From NCBI GenBank assembly GCA_022702545.1, contig JAHRBC010000005.1, positions 1,612,001 through 1,676,000 of the forward strand: a stretch of DNA of 64,000 nucleotides, read 5' to 3'. Of this stretch, positions 49,692-60,312 are shown one piece after another (within the stretch, counting starts at the first letter, position 1; every line of letters starts with the position of its first letter). Source of the stretch: Phycomyces nitens (taxonomy: Eukaryota > Mucoromycota > Mucoromycetes > Mucorales > Phycomycetaceae). The translations under genes were made by a program, and so were the position numbers. Below the pieces are notes generated by a model. That model ran no database searches. It was not told the origin of the DNA and saw nothing but the letters and a program-made list of their open reading frames with translations.

Positions 49692-51175
49692 CACTCACAG
49701 ATAAAAAGTTAATGAAATATCAAAGTATTTTTGCGCCCCAAAAATATACATATTATCTTTTGCAAATATATTTTCATCTGTCTATTATAGAAACTCGAAA
49801 ATTTGTATTCCAGTAGTAAATAGTGTATTTTTTAAATAAAAAAAATAAGTAGAGTTTAATATTGGGGTGTTCTACCACAAGAGGCAATTACGGCCTTAAT
49901 TCTATCAAAAATACTTGCAACAAGCCTTTTATCGAATTCAGGATCAATGCAACTTCACTCCTTGCCAATACACTCAGACTAAATAAATTAGAGCCACTCT
50001 TAAAAGTGGGTCTTCTTTTTTCAGCATTCATTTTTGTTATTATTCCCAGAGTCATTTTTTACTGACCTAATCATTCATGCCATCAAGAAGTCAAAGAACC
50101 AGATGCTCATATTCTAGATGCAAGTTATCTGAGTTTGAGCGTGGAGGTATCACTTGGCTCTCTAATGGCAACTATACCCCAACTGATATTACAAACTACA
50201 TGAACATCCTTCAATCGACAATTAACACCACCATCAAACGCTGAAAAGAAACTAGTAAAACCAATACAAAGTCTATGCCCGGAAGACCAGACAAACTTAG
50301 TTTCACAGCTGTTACAAGTTTTTGCTTGTGTGAGACGGAATCCATTTGAAAGCTTTTCATACCACCAAGCAAATTTGGTGCCCGCAGGTGTCATTGTTTG
50401 TAGAGATACAGTTATCAGATATTTAAGAACAAAAATCTTCGGATATTATAAGCCTGTTTCAAAGCCTAACTTGACTAGCAAACAAAAGAAGAATTGGCTG
50501 CGCTGGGATAAAGCTAGAGCCAACTTTAGCATCGAGAACTGGAGTAGGGTGGTATGGTCAGATGAGTTCAGATTCATGGTAAAGGGTAATGCTTCTGACC
50601 CGTCTGTGACACGTAAACTTGGCAAAAGACACCAAGGAAGCCATATTCATATAGCAGAAAAGTATGGAAAGGGTTCTATCATGGTATGGGGTTGTTTCTG
50701 GGCTGGTGGTCTTGGGCCTTTATCGTTTATTGAAGGACCTATTGACCAAGACGCATATATTAATTATTTTTCCAAGGAATTCAATCCATGGTATCAGAAA
50801 TTGAGCGAGAAACATGACACAATGTTCACGTTTTAAGAAGACGATGCCAGCTGTCATACTGGCTCGTATACAACATGGTAAAATAATCGTTGGGAAATTC
50901 AGCGATTCGACTACTGGACATCCAAAAGTCCAGATCTTAACCCGATCGAGCATGTTTGACATGCGTTAAAAGCCAAAGTTCAAGAGAGGAAGGGGTCTAT
51001 TAACAATGTTAATGAGCTCAAGACTTGTATCCTTTAGGAGCGGGAGTGGTTAGACCCTGAAGTACGGTATACTCTTATCGCAAATATACCTGACAGAGTA
51101 AGAGCTTTAATAAAGGCTCATGATGGCCGCACCGTATACTAATATCTGTTTTTTTATTATTATTTTATTACAGTA
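49692..51175 (+). mobile_element. Decayed Tc1/mariner element, plus strand (family A)
   Basis: The left end is probably TA plus CACTCACAGATAAAAAGTTAATG at about 49690. Transposase reading starts at an ATG near 50078 (first residues MPSRSQRTRC), is stopped at about 50242, shifts frame near 50330, then runs open for 168 codons. That part contains VVWSDEFRF (first catalytic Asp) and IMVWGCFWAGG. After a stop at 50834 come EDDASCHTG (second Asp region) and SPDLNPIEHV (third acidic residue), then a readable C-terminus near GRTVY at 51138. Intervening stops show it is inactive. Its protein and ends differ from the elements at 44.2 and 51.2 kb, so it is a separate Tc1 lineage. The right terminus is unclear because the next element abuts it. 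Confidence 0.85.
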
Positions 51176-51177
51176 TA

Positions 51178-52400
51178 CAGTCCTGTAGGTTGACTAATGG
51201 CCCAAACTTGGCTCCTAACAAATAAAAATATACATCTTTATACCATTATCCATGTTTTCTTGTTTTCTACTATAATAACATAGTATCAAAACTTACTGAA
51301 ATAAAGAACAAAGCATGGTGTTAATAAAAGATATCATTAACTTTTTTTTAGTATTTTGTGTATAATCCTTTATTCTTTTGAAGTGCGTATAGTTGATTTG
51401 GTTTATAATTGCAATGAGCTGTACATACTTCAACTGATATTTTATACCATTTTTCTTTCCACAAACACTTCAAATCTTTAAGGCTCTTAGGCTAGGGTCT
51501 TGTAGACCTCACCATCCTTCCTAGGTAAGCCCAGATATTCTCAGCTAGACTGAGATTGGGGTTGAACGCAGGAAACTTCAGCACCTCCAAATCTGCGTTC
51601 TTTTGATGCTCTTTCACCATTTTGTTTTAATGGCATGGAGAATTGTCTTGTTGAAAGATTAAAGAGTCATCTTTTTCATATTCCAAATGGTTTTTGAAGG
51701 GAACCAAAGTGTTTTAAAGTATGTTTTTATACCCCCATTGCTCCATATTACCGTCGGTTGAACACCACCAGACCAGACGCATACCCAGATCATCACATAT
51801 CTTCCACTACCTTGGATCCTGGGACGTACACAATCTATGGTGTACTTTTCTGACTGAAGACGCCAGACTCGTACATTTTTGCGCATTGGTAACAACATGA
51901 ATGTCAATGCATCATTCCAAATCACTCCATACCAGCGTTGATTCACCTTTGTGGCATGCTGAGAAAAGGCAAGGCCGTTTCTGCGATGCTACTCAGTGAG
52001 CCATGGCTTATATCCAGCTATGCAAAACTTCATAGGAAGAGTCTTTATGACAGCACGCATTGTGTCCTTGCAAGCAAATCTTTTCAAATTTAAACCCATT
52101 ATGTTGATCAACATATTCATGATGGCCGCTCGATCTTTTTTTATCTCTGCGCAAAACGTGCAAGTCTTGTTCACCAAATATCCTTGAGGGTCTCTTGTGC
52201 CTTTTTATGACTGTGGTTCCAGTCTTTTTGTATCTTTACATTGTATTGTATACAGTACGGCGTGCTACATTATATCGCTCACAAATGGTTGTCACTTTTA
52301 CTCCTGCCTCAAAAGCACCAATAACCATTCCTCTGACTTCAATTGGGATTTCCATTCGCTTGGGAATATTGTCAGAAATGTTTTATAAAGGCATGTATAG
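51178..52400 (-). mobile_element. Decayed Tc1/mariner element, minus strand (family B)
   Basis: The left terminus is TA then CAGTCCTGTAGGTTGACTAAT. The minus-strand transposase begins near 52380 with an N-terminal helix-turn-helix region (IPIEVRGMVIGAFEAG, then VARRTVYNTM followed by a stop). Its core lies at 51946-51659 and includes GVIWNDALTFM (Asp of the DDE triad) and MIWVCVWSGGV. Several stops interrupt it, so it is not autonomous. The matching right terminal inverted repeat is not visible before 52.5 kb, so the right end is approximate or lost. Confidence 0.8.
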
Positions 52401-54121
52401 AATCAAATTGAAAATAGTTGTAAAAAAACAGAGGTATAGGTATTTTATTTTCTTAAAAAAAAACTCGGGATGTCAAAGCTGTGCCATTCCGGAATCAACT
52501 CCACTGTATTTGACAAAAAAATACTTTATATTTATAAACACAGACTTGGCAACGTATACATTGTTAAGTAACCTGGTGAGGCATATTACAATTCACCATT
52601 ACCAATTTATTTTACATGAATTGGTTAAATATTCATCAAATTGTCCCAATTTTTCACTCACAAAAATCTTCAAGCACTTAACATTCACTATTTGCACCAA
52701 AAGTGCATTTTTGATACCCTCTTACGAAATCCAGAGGACCCAAGACCAGTCTGACAAATTTCAAGATTGTTGTTCTAAGTAAAATTGTGCAGATTTTTAA
52801 TACAAACCGATTGGTGTTTATCTGACAACCCACAAAGGCGTACTTGTATAGGTATAAAGGATGTTGGAGTAAGCGGAATTTGTAAAGAAGTGTATATAAA
52901 AGGAAATACGACTATTTGTACCCCACATATACAATGGATTTCAAGGATTTGAGAAAGTATTGATTAACCGGATCTTAATAAATATCTATATTTTAGCTTT
53001 GATAAAAGTAAATCTGTATAGGGGAGAGTTACATAAATGTAATATACCGCATCGTGTTCATTTTGTTATAAAAATTATATTGGATATGTTTGTCAAAAAA
53101 AAGGCTCTAAAAAATCTACAAAATACAAAGAATTGAACCTACAGAATCAAGTTCGAATTATGCAACAGAAATATTTTCTGACATACTGTGGTATACACAC
53201 CAGAGTCGAGTAAAAACCAGAATCCACAACCAATATATAGTTTCTCTTTTCTAATGACCCTGGCAAGTTAACATCCTAGAAGCAGTTACACACCAGGCTC
53301 ACATACAATTCATAGTACAACAGTGATAACCGACCGTTGCACAATAGAGATTAAAAGTAAAAGGGAACTAGAGTAATAACTATATTAACCACCATAATAT
53401 TCTTCCTCTAATAAATAGCACTCTCACAGTATCTGCAAGTTCCCAACCCCTAATTACCACATGAAGTAAAGGATTTACTCATAGACTCGCACTACTACTG
53501 ATAATAACTGTTAAATGCGAATTCATGAACTATCACTGATTGTCAACTGCAATCTAATGAGATAAAATAGACTAAAATCAGAATAAACAGTAGGTATTTT
53601 ATTATAATCTTTACAATTGCTGGTCATGTTGCCATAGTTTACTATATAACAATATATCTTACGGAGGGTCTCTCTTGGTTTCAAAGCAACAAGCTTCTAC
53701 TCACAGGAATAACCACGAGAAGGTGGAGACCATATATTCCCGCCCCCCAGACCTCAAAATTGTAATTCTACCAAGTTCTCGCCAAAGTACAGCATCGCAG
53801 CAGCTTTGTCTTCGGGCTATGTCACTGCTCAGTCTTCCAGCACTGTCAAGGGTCGGTCTTCAGCTATGCCCAATGTTAGTCCTTTAGCGCCGTTCAATGT
53901 AAGTCTTCTTTCTTTGTCCAATCCAAGTCTTCTGCGTCATTCAGTCCAAAGTCTTTTTGCCTTGCTTGATCCTTGCTTGCTTTCTTTGCCTAATTTCAAT
54001 TTCTTTGTTCATTCGGTACTTGTCTTTTTACTTTGTTCAGGTTCATTGTCAAATTTTAACGGATTCCGTACATTCAATTTTTTTAAATGGTCGATAATTT
54101 GGAAACCAAGCCTCACAAGCG
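52401..54121. other. Unassigned spacer
   Basis: No gene supported. From about 53800 to 54050 the sequence is a pyrimidine-rich degenerate repeat (AGTCTT and TTTGTC words) that keeps a 169-codon plus-strand frame open by composition rather than by visible coding signal. Confidence 0.45.
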
Positions 54122-54404
54122 CCCTAGAGGAAAGAACATCTACTCATATGCTTGCAACTCCCCTTAGGACTATCTGTCCTACAGGCATAAGGTACGTCTT
54201 CCCTGATTCTTACCATATAGCAACATATGACTTTGTATATTTCCTTCTTAAGGGCCCGTTTTATTGGGCTATTCCAAAAGATGAAAATATACTAAAGACA
54301 TACGATGCTATATAGGATACAGAAAAAGAAATACCTTATGCCTGTAGGACAGATAACCCTAAGGGGAGTTGCAAGCACATGAGTTGGTGTTCTTTCCTGG
54401 AGGA
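54122..54404. repeat. Large fold-back: 78-bp inverted repeat arms with 127-bp spacer
   Basis: Arms are about 54122-54199 and 54327-54404. Two long blocks are perfectly complementary: TGTCCTACAGGCATAAGGTA and TTGCAACTCCCCTTA each meet their exact inverse in the other arm, with a few mismatches elsewhere. The spacer has no gene. A transcript would form a long hairpin. It could be a MITE-like fold-back element or a hairpin RNA locus. Confidence 0.85.
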
Positions 54405-54679
54405 CTCCTGTGGACCATCGTCTTTCACTATTTCATCTTTAACATTTTGGACATCTAGAGAAAGATAATACATATATTAGTACATGTTCTTCATTATAAA
54501 TCACAAGAGATCAATAGGTACTTACAGTTCAAATTGTATAAAGGATGCTACCACCACTTTAACCACCGAAGGCGTCTTTCGAGAGATCTTCCTTCTTGCG
54601 GAGGGCGCCTTTTTTTAGCACTCCTCCTTTTTTCTTGATAGTTTGAGATTTCATTTCAATTCTTCTTTGAATCAAACTC

Positions 54680-54970
54680 ATAATTGGATTCATAGGGAAC
54701 GGCATTGATCTTGTCATCAAACTCGGGAAGTAAACTTGGAATCAAACTTGGAAATCCAACTTTGGTACTGAACTCGACTTGGAACTTGGCATTGAACTCA
54801 GAAATCCGACTCGACATTGAACTTTGCTTCCAGACTAGACACTAAACCGTGCTTTGGAATGCACTACATTGCTATATACCTTACCTTGAGCCATACATTG
54901 GACTTTACAGCAAACATAGCACTGGACTTTGCGTTAAACTTTGCATTGTACTTGGTGTTGAACTTGGCAG
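54680..54970. repeat. Degenerate short-period repeat (ACTTGG/GAACT words)
   Basis: Words such as AACTTGGAAT, CATTGAACT and GACTTTG recur every 12-24 bases with drift. The strand is asymmetric and looks like a decayed minisatellite. No gene is called. Confidence 0.6.
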
Positions 54971-54989
54971 GCATACAATTATTCGGATC

Positions 54990-55410
54990 AGTCACCTATA
55001 ATCATATTGATGGTGAGTATTCACACTTTTTCGAGTCAGCTTTTTGACTTTACCTTGACTGTGGGACTCTGCCCATGATTTGGATCCCACTCTTTGGAAT
55101 CGGCTTGACAATGGGACTCTGTCCATGGTTTGGATTCCACCTTTTGGAATCTGCTCGGCAGTGGGTCTTTGTCCCTTTTTGATTCCAGTCATCTGTAACC
55201 ATTTTGACAGTGAGTATTCATGATTTTTTAGATCCATCGTTTGAACTTTACCTTGACTGTGGGACTTTTCCCATGGTTTGGATTCCACCCTTTGGGATCG
55301 GCTTTGAAGTGGGTCTATACCCTTCCTTGATTTCAGTCATCTATAATAATTTTGACAATGAGTATTTATGATTGGTTAGAGTCAGCGTTTTACGTTACCT
55401 TGACTGAGAA
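54990..55410. repeat. Imperfect tandem repeat of about 150-200 bp
   Basis: Units start near 55043 and 55243, with partial units at 54990 and 55388. Shared marks in order are TTTACCTTGACTGTGGGACT, CCATGGTTTGGATTCCACC, CAGTCATCTRTAA and GAGTATTYATGATT. Within the first full unit the GGACT...TTTGGAATC part is itself duplicated. Minus-strand frames stay open across much of it, which may be a by-product of unit length. Confidence 0.75.
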
Positions 55411-57040
55411 TATTTATCTTGGGTTGAGGTTGGCTTGCATTTCGGGGATCTCTTGTTGATCCCTGTTCATACACCGGCTGAGGTATGAACATATTGTATT
55501 CTTTGTTTTGTTGCCATGAATGATAGGATTTGACAGCCGGCTTTTTTTTTATGCAAACGGGACAGACGGTACACAGGGAAATACAATCCACATAGCCACC
55601 ACCTCCACCAGCAGGACCAGCAAGACTACCAGCAAAGGGAAAAGGGAACCGCCAACAGAAGTCATGTGCCACTCGAGCGATGTGTCAACCACAATGGGCT
55701 AGACAATCAACAGCAGACGGATGACCAGACTTGGTTGACCCAAGGCCCTATACAGGCACAAAGGCACTGTAAGTCTTTGGGCGAGAGAAGTACGACTAGC
55801 ATACTCAACGGCCTGCCGTTAGCAAGAACCATTCTTCACTCTCACTGGTATCCTCCAGATGGTGTCCTCTTGTAGTACATAGGCCGGGATAAGAAAACTA
55901 AAAAACCATTTATATAGTTAGTATCCAAAATGTCATAAAATACAGTATAATGGAACAAATACTTATCTTAAGGGCTCTCCTTGATGCTGTCACAATCATA
56001 TGGATTTGAGGACAGTACCACCTGGTGCCGTCTCGCTGCTTGGGTTCACACTGTTCTGTTGGGAGCTCCCTCGTATATTACTGGTAGCCTATAAAGTCCT
56101 GCCAGTGTTAGTGGTGTTGGTATGGATTGCATTACCCCTGATAGTCTTGATGTCCCGTATTGGATTTTTTGCTGAATCGGATGCTTCGTACTTGGCTTCG
56201 ATTCTTGTTGAGGTCCAGGTATGCCTTTACCACAGTCCAGCGAGATGGCGAGACTCTGGGCTGCTTTTTTCATTTCCATTTCTGTAATCTTGTGGTTGTT
56301 TCTTCTTGGTATTTTTGCTGGCTAGCATTGGTTTTTGGTGTTGTATCACGATTGGTTTTGTTCTTGGTCTTGAGATTTTCGACTTGATTGCGGCTTGGAA
56401 ATTCTGAAAAATGACAAAGGCATACCTGGACAGACTGGCAATGGAGTGGCAGCTCTACGTAATTCGAATACTTTGTACTGGGTTTTGGCTTTTGGCTTTT
56501 GACTTTTTGCTGTTTGCTTTTGGCTTTTGGCTTTTTGCTGTTGGCTTTTGGATTTTGGCTATTGCTTTTTGCTGTTTGCTTGCGTCTTTGGCTTGTACTG
56601 TTGAATTGTACCATGACTTGTATTGTTGACTGGATTTATACCTGCCACTGCCATCTCCATTGCCAGAATTGTGTGGGACTTGACTTGATTCAGTCTCTTG
56701 GTAGACTGGCCCAATCCGAGTAGGATGTAGACGGCCCCGAGAGACAGAATTGTTCTTGAGTTATTCCATCCGGTTTTGTGAATTGGCTGCCCGGCTTTGT
56801 CTTGATGCTTGAATCCGGGAATTTGGAATGTTCTCTCGGGGCCACAAAAGTTGGAATTGCTTCTCCTAGGCAGCTACAAGTACACACACATTTCCTGGTC
56901 AGGGAAATTCTTCTAGTGTGTGTACTTTTGTAGCCGCCATATGCAATCTGCTCTTGCTGACAATCTCGAGTGTATTCTGCTTGATATAGAATACTTTGAT
57001 TGTCAATGACTTGCGCTTTCACTTTCGATACGTCGTACAT
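55411..57040. other. Low-complexity region with open minus-strand frames
   Basis: It includes a TTTTGGC/TTTTTGC degenerate repeat at about 56479-56598, which on the minus strand reads as Lys/Gln/Ser-rich KSKQQKVKSQKPK. Neighbouring minus-strand frames (57040-56690, starting MYDVSKVKAQVIDNQ, and 55672-55382 with a CPVC motif) have more protein-like composition but no recognised family or splice chain. It may be a decayed retroelement or a rapidly evolving gene; I cannot decide. Confidence 0.35.
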
Positions 57041-58192
57041 ATTGTTAAATTTGTACTAGTACTTGCTTCCTTCCAGGGACAGCCTACTCATGTATAGCCT
57101 AATCACAGTCTAAAGTTTTTGCCATCTCAAGCGACTGTGTGTTGCCCAGGCATGCAATTGTGCATTTCTTGTGCCCAGACAACTATTCTGCTACACACTT
57201 TTGGCTGTTTTGGCCATATAGTCTGTTGGCAAAAGGTCTATTTTTCTTGACATGTGCTTCAGACCTTTCACCAAACACTTTCAGGAACTGTTGATCCCAT
57301 GTGCAGACTATATTTTTGAATCGATTTGGATTCAATAGAGTCTATCCACAGACTCGAAAAAGTCCACACCAGGAACAACAAAGCTAACCAAAGGCTAAAA
57401 ATAGCCAACCAGGAAAGTAAATCCATCCAGATCAGACGTCCATGACCAGCGGATGCTGGTAAACCAACATCCATGCTCCTTGATTAAATAACCAGTACAA
57501 ACTGCCAAGACCTAAATCCAATCCGACCAATCACTCAGCCAGACCAAACACAGGACCTCAACAGCCCGGACTTCAAAGGCCCAAGAAAACCAAACGGACG
57601 GCCCAGAATGTCCAAACCAATAGAACCAAAGGCCCAGAAAGCCCAAACCATGGAACCAAATGGCTCGTACCAATGATAAAACCGTAGACCCGCAATCCTG
57701 ACCAAGATTCGGGAGGGGGAGAGACTCGACAAAGGACCCACGGACAAGAGCACCTACAAACAACCATGGTTAGTAAACAGTTGATCATGTAATTCAAAAT
57801 ATATATATATATAAAAACAATCCTTACCTTTGCGAGAATCTAAACATCGCTACCACAACTTTCGGATATATTAAGATGGTACATTAGGTGAGCGTGAGGG
57901 ACCACAACTCAAACCAACACCTCCTAATACACCGGCGTAGACAACTCCACGTCTACCTTCTCTTTACTATCCAAATTATATCAAGGATTCAGAAACATGC
58001 AATCATGTAGGCAAGGTATCCATTTCCATTGAAACAGATAATCTGACCAGCTTGAATCATCACTATCCAAGATAAGGACTCGACCCCAAACAAGCAGGTG
58101 GAATATGGTGTCAATCTCAGAGAGACAGATAAACCAGACCTTTGAATCTGCAAGCAATTGGGACCGAACGTAAAGAGGGTTCCTCCAGTGCA
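57041..58192. other. Spacer downstream of copy 2, with CCAAA/GGCCCA repeats
   Basis: 57340-57700 is a degenerate AC-rich repeat built from CCAAA and GGCCCA words on the plus strand, so its complement reads as Trp/Gly/Leu-rich frames. An AT run lies at about 57799-57813. The right part is the 3' flank of the copy 2 gene. No separate gene is seen. Confidence 0.5.
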
Positions 58193-60312
58193 TCAGAGCC
58201 TTCTCCTGGGAGGATTCGTAAGAAGCCTCAGCAGGGAACGTCTGGGAGGAACCTGGCTACTCTTTTCCGATTCAGCCTGGTCGGGGACCTTGGCATCCTC
58301 GGAAGATTTCGCCAGCCGCGCCTTGTTGCCAGGACCTGCAACAGGCTTTGATGGGCCTTCTGGAGGAGGGGGCACTCCATATAAGCCAGGGAGTTTAGGA
58401 ACATTAAATGACCTAAACTCACACTTCTGAGCCATACCAGAGCCAAAGACAAAGGCAGGAGCAGAAGGCTTATTCAAGCCACTCTTTGAACCTTTTGGTT
58501 CACCGGCACCAAAGGTGAACACTGGGAAAGGAGCCTTGAACTGATGTTCTTTGGTCTCCTTTCCCTTTCCCTTGACATCACTAACAGTTTGTTGCGGGAC
58601 ACAAACTGCGCCTTTGTCCGTGATAAGTTTCTTACCTTTGGGAGAGGAGCACTCCATCGTAGGACCGGACAACTTATCATTATTGCCAACTGGAGAAGCT
58701 TTGAAGCACGGGCCATCGTTCATGTCGACTGCATTGGTATCTTGGCAGTTATCAAAGTTTCCTTTGAATCCTGGTACTGCCTCAACCTCGGGATTCATCA
58801 CAAGCATGCTGTTGAGCAATGCCTCTGTATCCACGAAACCGGAGTCATCGTTCATATTTTTTGCAATACCAGCTGTGGAGGCACTGGCGTTAACAAGACC
58901 ACCAAACTCAAGGCCTTTGGTTCCAACCGGCTTTGTGCTCGAGTTTGCATCCATATCAAGGTCATTTTGTTGACCATCTGAGCTGGTATCAATCAGCTCC
59001 ATAGGAGCTTCAATCTGGGGCACAAGGCCCTGAATTACCTCTTGTCCAAGGACAAAAGGTTCTCCAACCAGCTCGTCATACTGGGGATTTACTCCCGAAG
59101 CCACCTCTTCTCCAACATCACCAGCCTGTTGGACAGTATGGAATGAAACCTCCATTCCAAGATTCTCCATCATAAGATCCTCGTCTGTAACAGACAAATG
59201 ATCTTTAATGGGCTGAGAACCAAGTTCAGAAAGTTCACCCATGGCAACATCATTCGCACGAATTGGATGCTCATTCACATCATCAATTGTCAATGCCTCT
59301 AGACGAGCCACCAAAAAGGCCATCTCGTCCTGAGTCTCTTCCAGTTCGGAAACTGGAAGACTTCCAACTGAGGACGAACAAAGAAGGCTCTCAGAAGACT
59401 CGCCATCAGAAGACTCATCTTCCTCAACAGAAGACTCATCTTCATCAGACTTATCTGCCTGATTTCTGTACACACGACTGTGTACAGTGCCAACTTCATT
59501 GAGCACATCGTGTTGCTCATCTTCTTCGGTAATGTTGGGCACCGCCTCTGAAGAGTCGCAACCAAATCCAGCAGAGGTCCCTTGCTTCCAAGTCGCCTCT
59601 GAGAACATTTCCAAATCATCGGCCAAGAAAGACTTCTTGAACCAATATTTGTTATCGCGTGTGCTGGTCTCTCCTTCACGCTCAGAAGCTGAGTCTTTCG
59701 GAATAAGCCAATCATTCTGGCATACCCTTTCAGAGCTCTTTCCTGAACGTTTCAGAGAGCCGCAGCGAGAGAACCCGCCCAAAGGAGTGTCGCGACGTAC
59801 TGGAGTGCACGCCGGTCGCTCGTGCTTGGCACCCACAAACAAGAACAACCTGCCCCGGTTGAACTCGCTTGGGAACTGTTCCTGAAGTTCCTCCATGGTG
59901 GTTGGGATGCGAGCCCCAACACTTCCGGAATCGATTGCCTCCAAAAAGAGGCGCTCGAAAGGCTCAAGGCCTGGGATACCTCTGTGGCGCTCGCCCAACA
60001 AGACGCCTGAGGATTCTCCCTCCAAAGTGCTCTCTGAGACTCTGAAGAGCCTCCAGAGACCGACGCAAGGCCGGTGGTCTCCTCATCCTTAGCACCACAG
60101 TTCCCTTCAACTGAATCCTGGTCATCGTCAAAGAGCACAGGAGAATAGGTCATGCCCATATTGTCTACGGAAAGATGGGCAAGAGCAGAGAGGAGCGTGT
60201 CAAGGACACGTGCGAGCGGAGAAGCGTATACAACTACCAGAAGTAGTGTACAGAGGAAGGCGGTGGCAAGACAAGATGTCTGCGAAGCAATAGTGAGAGC
60301 GTTGTAAGTCAT
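58193..60312 (-). CDS. Copy 2 of the FxFG/acidic protein family, apparently intact
   Basis: Best model on the minus strand: exon 60312-60096, a 62-nt intron (60095-60034) and exon 60033-58193; 685 residues, in frame. The donor GTGCTA is weak, but the same 62-nt interval with a better donor exists in copy 1. Without this intron the gene would need a frameshift, or a start at 60025 (610 residues). The N-terminus is hydrophobic (SCLATAFLCTLLLVVVYA), either signal peptide or anchor. The body is acidic and Ser/Glu-rich (SDEDESSVEEDESSDGESSE), with an internal CATCTTC-rich DNA duplication near 59415-59450. The C-terminal 130 residues are basic/Pro-rich with two FxFG motifs (PVFTFGAG and PAFVFGSG) resembling nucleoporin repeats. 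I recognise no catalytic domain and no retroelement motif. A secreted start with FG motifs is contradictory, so function stays open. The 5' flank matches copy 1. Confidence 0.6.

Noticed and set aside
48321..51192. Composite transposon bounded by the two CAGTCCTGTAGGTTG ends
   Set aside because: The ends face the wrong way: the element interiors, judged by alignment, lie outside the 48321-51192 segment, so this is a chance pairing of two element ends unless strains show otherwise.
53120..53170. TTCGAATT-type sequence considered as a tRNA B box
   Set aside because: No foldable cloverleaf and no A box at the right distance.
53806..54315. 169-codon plus-strand frame considered as a gene
   Set aside because: The frame is kept open by a pyrimidine-rich degenerate repeat and runs into the fold-back arm.
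57512..57797. Trp/Gly-rich minus-strand frames resembling membrane protein
   Set aside because: They are translations of a CCAAA/GGCCCA repeat, open in several frames at once.
58193..60312. Copy 2 considered as a true nucleoporin
   Set aside because: Only two FxFG motifs and a hydrophobic N-terminus; nucleoporins have many repeats and no signal peptide.
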